Positions 44,012 through 53,119 are shown, numbered from the stretch's first letter. The stretch: DNA of 64,000 nucleotides from Cohnella sp. SGD-V74 (GCF_003001675.1 NZ_PVYW01000011.1:219162-283161), one strand, 5' to 3'. Program-made: numbers and translations. The notes: a model not told the origin generated them from the letters alone.

Positions 44012-45554
44012 CAGCTCCCTCCCGTTCGGGGGCTTCCGATACTTCCAGCTTCGCCAGAGGCTCCTTCGCCGGTCCCTCGATCACTTCGCCCGTATACGAA
44101 AACCTCGACCCGTGGCATGGACAATCCCAGGTCAGGTCGCCGTCGTTCCAATTCGTCTCGCAGCCCATATGCGTGCAAGTCGTATCCACGACATGCAGAT
44201 CCCCCTTCGGGTCGCGATAAGCGCCCGCCCGCTTGCCGTTGACGCGCACGGTTGCGCCTTCGCCCGGAATCAGACTGCCCGGCGTGCGGTACACGATATC
44301 GGTTTTGCCGGCAATCAGCTGCTTGGCCACATCGAGATTGTCCGTAAAGAAACTCTTGATGTCCGGGTCCGCGTGCAGACGTGACGGATCGAACAGCTCC
44401 CGGTACCGGTCGTCGTTGCCGAGCACGAGATTGGCGAGCAGCCGGGCGGCGGCGGTGCCGGTCGTCATCCCCCATTTGCGATACCCCGTCGCGACGAAAA
44501 TACGGTCCGATCCTGGGGTGATCTTCCCGATATAAGGCATCTTGTCCAGCGTGACGAGATCCTGGGCCGACCAGCGGTAGGCGATCTCCTTCACGCGATA
44601 CAGCGAATCGGCGAACGCCTTCAGCGCATCGTAATGACGGATCGTGCAGGAGCTCTGTCCGGCTTTGTGCCCTTCGCCGCCGATCAGCACGAGCGGCTCG
44701 CCTTCTTCGCCCGCGATCCGGATCGAGCGCTTCGGAGCGTCGGCGTTCAAGTACATGCCGCCGCCGTACTGCTCCTCGATTTTGACTCCCAGCACGTAGG
44801 AGCGCTCCGCGTGCATGCGGGCGAAATAAAATCCTTTCCAATCCGGGAACGGGAAGTGCGAGGCGCAGATGACGTGCTCGCAGCGAATGCGAGCTCCCGC
44901 TTCCGTGATCACGACCGGGGAATCGCCGTCCTCCGCCTTCGTCGCCGTCGTCTGCTCGTAGATTCGTGTCCCCGCTTCCCTTGCCTTGTTTATTAATGCC
45001 ATTAAATAAGAGAGCGGGTGGAATCTCGCCTGCTCCGGCATCAGCAAAGCCGCCCGGATCTCGAGAGGCAGCGCGATGCGGTCCGTCAGCTCTCCGGGAA
45101 TGCCCAGCTTCTCGTAGGCGCGCAGCTCGTTCTCCAAATTTTCGACCCTCAGATCGGAGTCCGTATAGATATAGGCGCCTTCGTTCGCCAAGTCGCAGTC
45201 GATGCCCTCCCGCGCGATCGTGTCCCGCATGAAATTCATCGCGTCGAGATTGGCCTCGTAGTACAGCCGCGCCTTGTCCTCGCCGAAATGGCTGATCAAC
45301 TCGTCGTAGATCAAGTCGTGCTGAGCGGTAATTTTCGCCGTCGTATGCCCGGTCGTTCCGTTCAGAATGCGTCCCGCTTCGAGCAGAACGGTCTTCTTGC
45401 CCGCCCGGGACAGCAAATAGGCGGCCGTAATTCCCGTAATTCCGGCGCCGACGATCACGACATCGGCCTCCGTCTCGTTCGTTAACGGCGGAAATTCCGG
45501 CAGACGGACGGACGACGTCCAGTACGATTGCGGAAATTGAGGAAGCTGGTTCAT
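44004..45554 (-). CDS. FAD-dependent oxidoreductase with C-terminal Rieske domain (YhfW-like)
   Basis: 516 aa. N-terminal DAO-type FAD domain with VVIVGAGITGITAAYLLSRA and the C-terminal part of the FAD fold (PGSDRIFVATGYRKWGMTTG). A Rieske [2Fe-2S] domain follows with CTHMGC and CPCHGSRF (about residues 460-482), which supplies the two Cys and two His ligands. Similar proteins (Bacillus YhfW) are widespread but the substrate is not known. ATG 45554. Convergent and slightly overlapping with gerC. Confidence 0.9.
   Translation of the reverse strand: MNQLPQFPQSYWTSSVRLPEFPPLTNETEADVVIVGAGITGITAAYLLSRAGKKTVLLEAGRILNGTTGHTTAKITAQHDLIYDELISHFGEDKARLYYEANLDAMNFMRDTIAREGIDCDLANEGAYIYTDSDLRVENLENELRAYEKLGIPGELTDRIALPLEIRAALLMPEQARFHPLSYLMALINKAREAGTRIYEQTTATKAEDGDSPVVITEAGARIRCEHVICASHFPFPDWKGFYFARMHAERSYVLGVKIEEQYGGGMYLNADAPKRSIRIAGEEGEPLVLIGGEGHKAGQSSCTIRHYDALKAFADSLYRVKEIAYRWSAQDLVTLDKMPYIGKITPGSDRIFVATGYRKWGMTTGTAAARLLANLVLGNDDRYRELFDPSRLHADPDIKSFFTDNLDVAKQLIAGKTDIVYRTPGSLIPGEGATVRVNGKRAGAYRDPKGDLHVVDTTCTHMGCETNWNDGDLTWDCPCHGSRFSYTGEVIEGPAKEPLAKLEVSEAPEREGAVT
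44993..45005. repeat. Copy 2 of 13-bp palindrome TTAATGSCATTAA (inside FAD-Rieske gene)
   Basis: TTAATGCCATTAA. Its surroundings share about 22 bp with the copy at 52772 (TTGTTTA before, AT after), although the two genes are unrelated and are read in different frames there. Confidence 0.6.
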
Positions 45555-45611
45555 CGATTGGGCTCCTTTGCTGATCCGAGTAAATTCCGAACAAATGCAG
45601 GAATCTCCGGA

Positions 45612-47654
45612 TTAGCTTCTCGCAAAAGGCAGCCACCAATTCCATTTTCCGAAACATTTCATCAACGCCGGCACGAGCACCATCCGCACGATCGTCGCGT
45701 CCAGGAACAACGCCGCCGCAATGCCGATTCCGAGCTGCTTCACTCCCGACACGCCGGCCAGGGCGAACGGAGCCGTCACCGCGATCATGATCGCCGCCGC
45801 AGACGTAATGATTTTGCCCGACGCGGCCATTCCTTCCCGGATCGCAAGCTCGTTGTCCCGCGTCTCCCCGTAGCTCTCGTAAATTCTGGACAGCAGGAAA
45901 ATGCCGTAATCCATGCTGATCCCGAACGTCAGACCGAAAATAAACACCGGAATCATAATCGCGATCTCCGTCGCCTCAAGGCCGAAGCGGCCCTCCTGGA
46001 ACAGCCACGTCAGCAAGCCGAAGGACGCGGCTATCGAAGCCAGGTTCATCGCGATCGCCTTTACGGGAATAATCACGGAACGGAAAGCCACTGCCAGCAC
46101 GAGCAGATTGGATACGACGATGAACAGCAGCACGTCCTTCATTCGGCCGAACACCTCGTCGCGCACCTCTTGATGGTATTTCGGCTCGCCGCCGATCAGC
46201 ACGTCCAGGCCGGCATACTGGCGTTCCCGCTCCCTCACCCAGTCCATCGCCTCTCTCGACGATTCCGCGCCTCTGAGCCAGACCGAAATCCAGCGATGTC
46301 CCTTTTCTCCCGCCAAGCTTTCCGCGGTTTCCGCCCGCAGGACGCTGGGGTCCTGCAGCAGATCCAGACGGAGGCTTTCGATCGCCTGACGGCTTCCGGA
46401 CGCTTCCTTCACGGCAATCCACACCCGAGACGTCGACTGAGGTTGAAAATGAAGCGCGACCGACTCGGCGGCGGCCCGCGATTCCTGGTTCGGGGGCAGC
46501 GACTGCGGACCGGGCACGCCGACTTCCAGCCCGCGGATCGGCGCCATGCAGACGAGCAGAACGCCTGCCGCCAGGGCAGCCGAAACCACCGGTCGCCTCA
46601 GTACCGCCTTGGCGAACGCTCGCCAAGGCTTGCCGGCACGCTCGGTTCTCGGACCGGGGGCTAGACGGCCGCGAAGCGCGTACAGCAGCGCCGGAACGAA
46701 GGTGAGGTTGATCAGCATCGATACCGCGAGGACGACAAGCGTCGCCAGTGCGACCGTGTTGAAAATGGGCATGCGGATGTACAGAGTGCCGATCAGCGCA
46801 AGCGCGACGCATGCGGCGGACACCGACACCGCTCTTCCGGAGGTAGTCATCGTTATTCGCAGCGCCTCGTCCGCGCCCCGGCTTCGACGCTCTTCGCGGA
46901 ATCGGCCGACCATCAGCAGCGCGAAATCGATGCATACGGCCATCCCGACCATCGGCACCACGTTGTATACGAATACGGATAAGTTGACGCCTCCGTACGT
47001 GCCGATCAAATAGAGGATGCCCATGGAGAGAAGGACGGTCATGCCTCCCGCGGCGATCGGGATGACGGCGGGCAGCAGTCCTCCCAAGGCGACGGCGAGC
47101 AGCGCGAACGCGACCGGCACGCCGATCGTTTCCGCCGCTTGCAGATCCGCTCGGCTTAAGCGGTTGACGTCCTGCTGCACGACGGGCTTGCCCGTCAGCG
47201 ACGCCTGGAATTCGCCGTCGTCCTCGATCGCGCCGCGTATGCGTTCCAGCGCGAGCCGCTTGTCGTCCTGCGAACCGGGAAGAACGGCAAGCGCCGCATA
47301 GGCGTATTGTCCGTGCAGCATATCCGGCTTTGCGAGCGGAGATGCCGCGACGGCCGTTCCTCCGATTCGGCTTAGTCGGTTCATCGCGTCCGAGATATAC
47401 TGCCGGAAGCTTGACGCCGGCAAGCCGTGCGGATTATGGAACAGCACGAGCACCGGTTCTTCCGGCAGCTTCAGCTCCTTGGCCAGCAGCTCCCGAACCT
47501 CGGCGTACTACCCGTTCGTCTCCACGCCGTGATCGCCGAGCGCGCCGGGCAATCGGACGGCCAGCGGCGCGAAGCATGCGGTCAGAGCGAACCAGAAGCC
47601 GATCATCCCGAAGCGGCGGCGGATCGCCAGGTTCGTTAGCCGGCGCGGTATCAT
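45612..47654 (-). pseudogene. MMPL-family (RND-like) exporter gene with one in-frame amber codon
   Basis: The complete frame runs from ATG 47654, which overlaps the KS stop in ATGA, to 45612 and would encode about 680 aa with 12 helices and two extracytoplasmic loops (MMPL/YdfJ type lipid or polyketide exporter). A single TAG at 47510-47508 (codon 49, in TNG-stop-YAEVREL) interrupts it. Everything else is intact; the second half after the stop keeps GGMTVLLSMGILYLIGTYGG and ISMDYGIFLLSRIYES. A GAG-to-TAG or CAG-to-TAG change, or a sequencing error, would explain it. Restart at GTG or ATG codons after the stop would lose the first helix. Last gene of the PKS operon. Confidence 0.85.
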
Positions 47655-48883
47655 CTGCCGAACACGAGCACGGCGTTGTGGCCGCCGAACGCGAACGTAT
47701 TGGACATCGCGGTGGCCAGGCGCCTAGGTCTGGCCGCATTGGGCGTATAGTCCAGATCCAACTCCCCGTCCGGCTCCCGGTAGTTGACGGTCGGAGGAAC
47801 GATCCCGTCCCTTAGCGCCAGCACGGACAAGATCGCCTCTACCGCGCCCGAAGCTCCGAGCAGATGTCCGGTCATCGACTTGGTCGAGCTCACGGAGACG
47901 TCGTAGGCACGGGAGCCGAACGCCGCTTTGATCGCGCGCGTCTCCGCCGCATCGTTCAGCGGCGTGCTTGTCCCGTGGGCGTTAATGTAGCCGATGCTGC
48001 CGCACGACAGTCCGGCATCCTCCAGCGCGAGGCCGATCGTCCTGGCCCAATCGCTTCCGTCCGCGCGCGGCGCCGCGATGTGATGGCCTTCGCCTCCGGA
48101 GCCGTATCCGAGCAGCTCGGCGTAGATGCGCGCCCTGCGCGCCTTCGCGTGCTCCCATGCCTCCAGCACGAGCATGCCCGCCCCTTCGCCCATGACGAAC
48201 CCGTCGCGCCGCTTGTCGAACGGGCGGCTACCTTGCGCAGGATCGGTTTGCGTCGACAGCGCGCGCATCGCCGCGAACGAAGCTAGCCCGATTCGGCAGA
48301 CGGGAGCTTCCGCACCTCCGGCAATCATGGCGTCGGCTTCTCCTCGGCGGATCGCCCGGAACGCCTCGCCGATCGACTGCGAGCCCGAAGCGCAGGCGGT
48401 CGCCGTGCACGCCGTAATCCCCCTCGCTCCGAATCGGATCGCCACCCGGCTGGCCGCCATATTGGGCAGGAACATCGGAAGCGCGAACGGGGATACACGA
48501 TCGTACCCGTGGCGCAGCGCATCCGCCATTCCCGCTTCGAACGTCATAATCCCGCCGACTCCGCTGCCGACCCAGACGCCCGTGCGCAGCGGGTCCGCGT
48601 TGTCTCCCACCGTCAGCCGGCTGTCCCGCACCGCTTCGTCCGCTGCGGCGATCGCCAGCTGCGCGAAGCGGTCCGCCCTTCTCGCCTCCTTGGCCTCCAT
48701 CGTCCGCAGAGGATCGAACTCGCTGGCGATGGCGGCCAGCTTCACCGGCAACCCGTCCGTCCGCTCGTCGTTCAGCCGCCGAATGCCCGCGACGCCGTTC
48801 GCCGCGTTGCGCCAAGTCTCCGCCGCGTCGTTCCCGATCGGGGTGACGCAGCCTATTCCCGTAATCGCGACCCGCCTGTTCAT
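47651..48883 (-). CDS. Beta-ketoacyl-ACP synthase (FabF/KAS II type)
   Basis: 410 aa with full KS triad: Cys164 (TACASGSQS), His303 (NAHGTSTPLND) and His340 (MTGHLLGASG). Overall layout is FabF-like, but its place in the PKS operon suggests it elongates or loads a specialised acyl chain rather than serving housekeeping fatty acid synthesis. ATG 48883 follows GGGGAG, 18 bp after the FAD gene stop. Its stop overlaps the start of the MMPL gene. Confidence 0.9.
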   Translation of the reverse strand: MNRRVAITGIGCVTPIGNDAAETWRNAANGVAGIRRLNDERTDGLPVKLAAIASEFDPLRTMEAKEARRADRFAQLAIAAADEAVRDSRLTVGDNADPLRTGVWVGSGVGGIMTFEAGMADALRHGYDRVSPFALPMFLPNMAASRVAIRFGARGITACTATACASGSQSIGEAFRAIRRGEADAMIAGGAEAPVCRIGLASFAAMRALSTQTDPAQGSRPFDKRRDGFVMGEGAGMLVLEAWEHAKARRARIYAELLGYGSGGEGHHIAAPRADGSDWARTIGLALEDAGLSCGSIGYINAHGTSTPLNDAAETRAIKAAFGSRAYDVSVSSTKSMTGHLLGASGAVEAILSVLALRDGIVPPTVNYREPDGELDLDYTPNAARPRRLATAMSNTFAFGGHNAVLVFGR

Positions 48884-48901
48884 CCGCCATTCTCCCCTCG
48901 G

Positions 48902-50050
48902 CTAATGCCGCAATCTCGTCGCCCGGACAAGCCTCTCCGCCGCCGCGGGCATCATCGCGCCCGCTCGCAGCAGCCATCCCGCAAGCGCCGGACGGGTCAG
49001 CACCCGCTCCATCCAGCCGCCCCATCTGAGCGGAGCCGCGAACTGCTTGCGAATTTGGCTCGTATACGTCTCTTCCCACCGCTCGTAAGCGATCTCGCCA
49101 TGCAGATAAGCGTCGGCGAGCGGCGTGCACAGCTCCGCGGAGCGCAGCGCCATCGCCATCCCGTCCCCGCAGAAAGGCGGGATCGCCGCCACCGCGTCCC
49201 CCACGCACGGAATTCCGTTCCAGCCGCGCGGCTTCGCGCGCGTTCGGACCGGAGCGGCGGCAGCCTGCGTTCCCGGCACCGGATATGCCCCTTGCAATCT
49301 TCTTCGCAGGACGGGGATGCGCTCTGAAGCCCTTTCCAATATGCCCGTCAGCGCTCCGGCCGCGCCAAGCCGGCGGTATGCGGAAGGAGCGACGATCGCC
49401 GCCACGTTCAGCCGTCCGCCTTCGATCGGAGCAATGCCGACATAGCCGTCCTGGAAAAAATAAAGATCGACCGCTTCATCCGAGTCGGGTGAGGCGTAAT
49501 GGGATTTGATGCCCATATACGTCGCGCCGGCAGGCGCCTCCCGATTGGCAGGCTCGTAGGTGCGAAGCGGATGCCGTCCCCATGCCGCGATGACGGTGCG
49601 CGCCCGCAGCAGCGCGCCTCCTTCTTTGACCGAGAGCGCGACGAGATGGCCGCCCGCTGCCGCGCGGGATATTTCGGCAACCGTCGCCCCCGTGTAGACG
49701 CTGGCGCCTTCGTCCCGGGCCGACTGCTGCAGGACGGCATCCAGCGTCCGGCGGCTCAGTCCCAGGGCCGGTCCCGGAAGCGGGATTTCCAGCGATACGC
49801 CGCCGCGCTCCGCATGAAGGCGCACCGTCTTGAGCGTCGCCGGCTCCAGAGAGGCGATCGACCGGTCCAGCTCCAGCGCCCTTAACGTCCCGAGCGCCTC
49901 CGGGGACAGAAACTCCCCGCACGCCTTATGGCGCGGAAACTTGTCCTTGTCGACCAGAGCGACATCCCATCCCCGCTTGGCCAGCGCATAGGCCGCTGCG
50001 CTTCCGGCTATGCCCGCGCCGATCACCACGGCGTCAAACTCCGTCTTCAT
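48902..50050 (-). CDS. FAD-dependent oxidoreductase (geranylgeranyl reductase/FixC-like)
   Basis: 382 aa. Rossmann FAD motif GAGIAGSAAAYALAKRG (11-27), E/D-binding VALVDKDKFPRHKACGEFLS and a central PFCGDGMAMALRSAELC GD-motif, as in the geranylgeranyl reductase, halogenase and monooxygenase group (COG0644). It could reduce an isoprenoid or acyl double bond or oxidise the polyketide ring. ATG 50050 overlaps the methyltransferase gene by 17 bp. Confidence 0.85.
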   Translation of the reverse strand: MKTEFDAVVIGAGIAGSAAAYALAKRGWDVALVDKDKFPRHKACGEFLSPEALGTLRALELDRSIASLEPATLKTVRLHAERGGVSLEIPLPGPALGLSRRTLDAVLQQSARDEGASVYTGATVAEISRAAAGGHLVALSVKEGGALLRARTVIAAWGRHPLRTYEPANREAPAGATYMGIKSHYASPDSDEAVDLYFFQDGYVGIAPIEGGRLNVAAIVAPSAYRRLGAAGALTGILERASERIPVLRRRLQGAYPVPGTQAAAAPVRTRAKPRGWNGIPCVGDAVAAIPPFCGDGMAMALRSAELCTPLADAYLHGEIAYERWEETYTSQIRKQFAAPLRWGGWMERVLTRPALAGWLLRAGAMMPAAAERLVRATRLRH

Positions 50051-50777
50051 GACGTCCGGCCTCCCGTCGTTTGGGTACGATCACGGCATAGCGAAACAGC
50101 GGTCTCCAGCGGTACGTCAAATCGTCGGTCCCGAGCTGTTCCGCAAGCTCGCGAATGTCTGTGCCGCGAAATCCCTTCGCCACGGACAGAGGGCCGTCGT
50201 GCCGGATATAACGATTGCGCGACAGCAGTCGCGTCGCCAGCCATACCGCCGTCCACGGAATCCAGTGGCGGTGAATGTCGCCGACGACGACCCCGAGCTG
50301 CGAAACCGACCGCATTCTTTTCACGACGTCCGGGAGTCGCTCCTTGGAGAAATGATGCACGAATTGCGAAGCGGTCACGATGTCGGCCGCCCCGTCCGCC
50401 AGCTCGAACAGATCCTTGCGAATAAAGCTCACCCGCGCCTCCTGGGAGAACAGGCGGGCCGCTTCCCGTTCCGCTTCCTCCGTGACGTCGGCCAGCATGA
50501 CGGTCAAGCTCACGCCGCGCCGATTCGCCCATTTCAGAACCTGGCGGTTGATGTCCCCGGAGCCGGAGCCGACGTCCAGCACGGTCAGCGATCCGGGCCT
50601 TCCGGATTTTTCCCACAAGTGATTAATGCCATAAATAATCGGACCTCCGGCTCCGAACAGCCGATTCAGCCTGCGCAAGTGCCGCAGCGCTTCGCCAAGC
50701 GGCTCTCCTCCCGAGGAGAAGTCGTCCATCAGCTCGGGCTTCGGTGAACGTCTCTTGAGTCCCCGTTCCCCGATCAT
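50034..50777 (-). CDS. SAM-dependent methyltransferase
   Basis: 247 aa, class I fold with LTVLDVGSGSGDINRQVLKW (motif I), LFELADGAADIVTASQFVHH (post-I/II region) and a C-terminal hydrophobic segment. Start ATG 50777 overlaps the PKS stop codon in ATGA; the longer frame upstream is a shadow of the PKS gene. By place it likely methylates the polyketide product, comparable in role but not obviously in family with the isoprenylcysteine-type methyltransferase BpsB next to BpsA in B. subtilis. A near-copy of the 13-bp palindrome lies at 50623-50635. Confidence 0.87.
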   Translation of the reverse strand: MIGERGLKRRSPKPELMDDFSSGGEPLGEALRHLRRLNRLFGAGGPIIYGINHLWEKSGRPGSLTVLDVGSGSGDINRQVLKWANRRGVSLTVMLADVTEEAEREAARLFSQEARVSFIRKDLFELADGAADIVTASQFVHHFSKERLPDVVKRMRSVSQLGVVVGDIHRHWIPWTAVWLATRLLSRNRYIRHDGPLSVAKGFRGTDIRELAEQLGTDDLTYRWRPLFRYAVIVPKRREAGRHEDGV

Positions 50778-51871
50778 GGGCGGTACGAGAAGCGAAGCAT
50801 TTCCGCGGTCATTCCCGGTCCGAACGCCAAGGCGATGCCGCGCTTCGCCCCGTCGTTCGTCCGCCGCAGCTTCTCTCTCAACCGATCCAGCACGAACAGA
50901 ATGGTAGCCGAAGACATATTGCCGTACTCGCGGAGCACGGACCGGCTCGCCTCCGTCTGTTCGTCCGCCAGCCGGAACGCCGACGCCAGAGCATCGATGA
51001 TGCCTCTTCCGCCCGGGTGGATCGCCCACAGCTCCGGCAGCTTCTCATCCGGCCAGAACGTCCGGATCGCTTCGGGAATCTCGCCTGCGATCAGCGCCGG
51101 AATTTCCGGAGAGAGCCGGAGCCGGAAGCCGTAGTTGCCGATCGTCCACTGCATGCGATCCGCGGTGTTCGGAATCGCCGCCGCCCGCGCTTCGTGCAGC
51201 ATCAGCGCGCCCCCTTGCTCCGCCCCATCCGCTGCGACGACGCAGGCCGACGCGCCGTCTCCGAAGAACGAGGCGGTGAACAGTTCCTCTCGCTCGAACG
51301 AAGGCTGAATGTGCAGCGTGCACAGCTCCGCAGCGACGACGAGCACCCGGGACGCCGGTTCGCCGCGGACGATGTCCGATGCAAGCCGCAAGGCGGTCAG
51401 TCCCGCCGCGCAGCCGAGGAACGTGAGCGGCGTGCGCTTCACGTCCGCTCTCAAGTCAAGCCGTCCGACCAGCTCCGCGTCCAGACCGGGAAGGAACATG
51501 CCCGTGCAGCTGGCGACGATAAGATGAGTCATGTCGCCGGGGCGCACCCCGCTGTCGGTGAGCGCCCTTCTGGCGGCCTGTTCCGCGAGCGGAACAGACG
51601 CTTCCCGGTAGAGCGTCATCCGTTCCTCGGTCGCGGGAATGCGAGTTTCCGGGGACGCGGGGATATAGCGGCAGACGGATGCAGGCTCCAGCAAGTTGGG
51701 CTCGCAGGTGTAGCGGCTGTCCACCCCGCAATGGGAGAATATCCGCTGAACCCACCTTGCGTCCGTCGGCCGATCCTGCAAAGCTTCCTTTAATCGCCGT
51801 GAAGCGTCCTCCTGCTCTAGACGATAGGGCGGAACGGCCGTGCCGATGCCCCTGATGGCGATATGATCCAC
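50774..51871 (-). CDS. Type III polyketide synthase (chalcone synthase-like, alkylpyrone type)
   Basis: 365 aa, the same length as B. subtilis BpsA. The thiolase-fold triad is complete: Cys154 (TFLGCAAG), His285 (WAIHPGGRG) and Asn318 (EYGNMSSATI). Such enzymes condense malonyl-CoA units onto a fatty acyl starter to make alkylpyrones or alkylresorcinols. Start GTG 51871 is chosen because AGGGGG lies 9 nt upstream; the longer frame to 51907 lacks a site. First gene of the operon PKS, methyltransferase, FAD oxidoreductase, KS, MMPL. A hairpin and an operator-like palindrome lie upstream. Confidence 0.92.
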   Translation of the reverse strand: MDHIAIRGIGTAVPPYRLEQEDASRRLKEALQDRPTDARWVQRIFSHCGVDSRYTCEPNLLEPASVCRYIPASPETRIPATEERMTLYREASVPLAEQAARRALTDSGVRPGDMTHLIVASCTGMFLPGLDAELVGRLDLRADVKRTPLTFLGCAAGLTALRLASDIVRGEPASRVLVVAAELCTLHIQPSFEREELFTASFFGDGASACVVAADGAEQGGALMLHEARAAAIPNTADRMQWTIGNYGFRLRLSPEIPALIAGEIPEAIRTFWPDEKLPELWAIHPGGRGIIDALASAFRLADEQTEASRSVLREYGNMSSATILFVLDRLREKLRRTNDGAKRGIALAFGPGMTAEMLRFSYRP

Positions 51872-51963
51872 AACGCCAAGCCCCCTAACCTTATTGAAAT
51901 CGGACAAGAAGTCGTATTTTCAAGATATGATCGGATTAGGAGACGCATTCCAGTTACAACGAA

Positions 51964-52025
51964 AAGGAGCTGTCACATCCATAAACAGAGTCATACCTTG
52001 CCCCCTGCTTACGAGACAGCTCCTT
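51964..52025 (-). terminator. Hairpin between FusB-type gene and PKS operon
   Basis: AAGGAGCTGTC (51964-51974) pairs perfectly with GACAGCTCCTT (52015-52025). Read on the minus strand the stem ends in CCTTTTCGTTG. It may terminate the FusB-type transcript, or act as an attenuator in the PKS leader if transcription starts near the palindrome at 52044. Confidence 0.6.
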
Positions 52026-52043
52026 CTTCAAGTTCAATGGATA

Positions 52044-52069
52044 GTTTACATAATAATAATTATGTAAAC
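52044..52069. promoter_or_regulatory. Operator-like palindrome, site 2 (GTTTACATAAT-N4-ATTATGTAAAC)
   Basis: Perfect 11-bp arms around AATA, about 175 bp upstream of the PKS start codon. Same core as the sites at 39767 and 62781. Confidence 0.65.
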
Positions 52070-52161
52070 AAAATTCAATAATCGTTCCCGCTCCTTTCGT
52101 TTTTCCATATGCGAACGTCAAACGGCAGTCCAACAATCGGGCTGCCGTCGTCATTAAACCC

Positions 52162-52815
52162 TTAATCGAGCACCGAGCGGATGAAGCTTTCGAGCGCCGC
52201 CGTGTCGGTCATGCTCCGGTTGCACTCATGGCCGTTGATGCACAAGTAGTTGCCTACTGCCTTGTAGTAATCGGGCGAGCTGTTCGCCGGCCTCTTCTTC
52301 GTAATCGCCGAGAAGAGCGCGAGCTCGTCGTACTTGCGGCAAATAAAGCAATAGTTCTTCTTGTTCATCGGCGAGTATCGGCCTTCGACGCCCACCAGCT
52401 TCCCGTCCAGCGGATACACCATGAACAGCTTGTTCGTCGCGACGTCGAGCCAGCTCAAATACGTAACGAACCGATAGTCGATCGCGGCCAGATCGGGCAG
52501 CTTCAGCTTCTTGTTTTTCGGAAACAGCTTCGCGATCTGCTCCTTGGACATTCGAGGAAACTCGGTCAGGAACGGCTCCAGGGAACGGGCGTAACGCGTG
52601 TAATCTTCAGCCGTCCGGACGTTGACGATGTCTCCGAGCAGTGCCGCTTGCTCCGTCGTCGCTTGCGGGAACATCGCCGACACTTCGGCTTCCGCGTTCG
52701 CCTTGACCGATTCGACGACTTTGCGGTCGGACGCGTAACGCACGGCGTTCAGCACCGCTTCCGCTTGTTTATTAATGGCATTAAATTGATGATTGGCAAT
52801 AAAAGTTTCGCACAT
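52162..52815 (-). CDS. FusB/FusC-type EF-G binding protein
   Basis: 217 aa. N-terminal helical domain (about 1-80) and C-terminal domain with a treble-clef zinc finger: YCFICRKYDELALF and NYLCINGHECNRSM provide Cys and His ligands. This is the FusB-family layout; those proteins bind elongation factor G and free stalled ribosomes, giving fusidic acid resistance. Chromosomal members are common in Bacillales. ATG 52815 follows AAGGGGCTGAG. An attenuator-like leader with a 36-codon ORF lies directly upstream. Confidence 0.85.
   Translation of the reverse strand: MCETFIANHQFNAINKQAEAVLNAVRYASDRKVVESVKANAEAEVSAMFPQATTEQAALLGDIVNVRTAEDYTRYARSLEPFLTEFPRMSKEQIAKLFPKNKKLKLPDLAAIDYRFVTYLSWLDVATNKLFMVYPLDGKLVGVEGRYSPMNKKNYCFICRKYDELALFSAITKKRPANSSPDYYKAVGNYLCINGHECNRSMTDTAALESFIRSVLD
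52772..52784. repeat. Copy 3 of 13-bp palindrome TTAATGSCATTAA (inside FusB-type gene)
   Basis: TTAATGGCATTAA at about codons 11-15 of the FusB-type gene, encoding part of FNAINK. Confidence 0.6.
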
Positions 52816-52854
52816 TTGGACTCAGCCCCTTATTTGTATTGGTCACAAATCAGG

Positions 52855-53055
52855 TGCAAAGCCGAATGACGGAAACGAGCTTATGCTTGCGTACAGGCGA
52901 TAGGATGAATCGAAAAACGCCCCATGCAAAGTATCGCCTCCGTATCGGGCTTTGCATGAGTTCGGCCAGTCCGACAATCTTTGATTGCCATTCCCATCAT
53001 CCTCCCCTCTCTCCGGATATGGGTTCATTATAGAAGAATTGCCTCGCGCGCGCAA
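52855..53055 (-). promoter_or_regulatory. Leader of the FusB-type gene: promoter, terminator hairpin and competing pairing
   Basis: On the minus strand TTGCGC (53055-53050) and TATAAT (53032-53027) are 17 bp apart. Downstream CATGCAAAG (52958-52950) pairs with CTTTGCATG (52931-52923), followed by GGGCGTTTTTC, a terminator-like signal. A third segment GGCTTTGCA (52863-52855) can pair with TGCAAAGCC of the first arm, an alternative that would break the terminator. A 36-codon ORF with a good ribosome binding site covers both hairpin arms. This is the layout of ribosome-mediated attenuation. Confidence 0.6.
52881..52991 (-). CDS. 36-codon leader ORF upstream of the FusB-type gene
   Basis: ATG 52991 is preceded by GGGGAGG with 9 nt spacing and the frame ends at TAA 52881-52883. 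The peptide starts MAIKDCRTGRTHAKPD and has no recognised family. Codons 12-14 and 21-23 form the two arms of the terminator hairpin and codons 25-27 its T tract, so its translation would directly affect termination. Best read as a regulatory leader peptide. Confidence 0.5.
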   Translation of the reverse strand: MAIKDCRTGRTHAKPDTEAILCMGRFSIHPIACTQA

Positions 53056-53119
53056 TTTTCCGTCCCCCGCTCGCCGGGAGCCCGTATACCCGAACATGCC
53101 GCATGGAAATCTATGTAGC

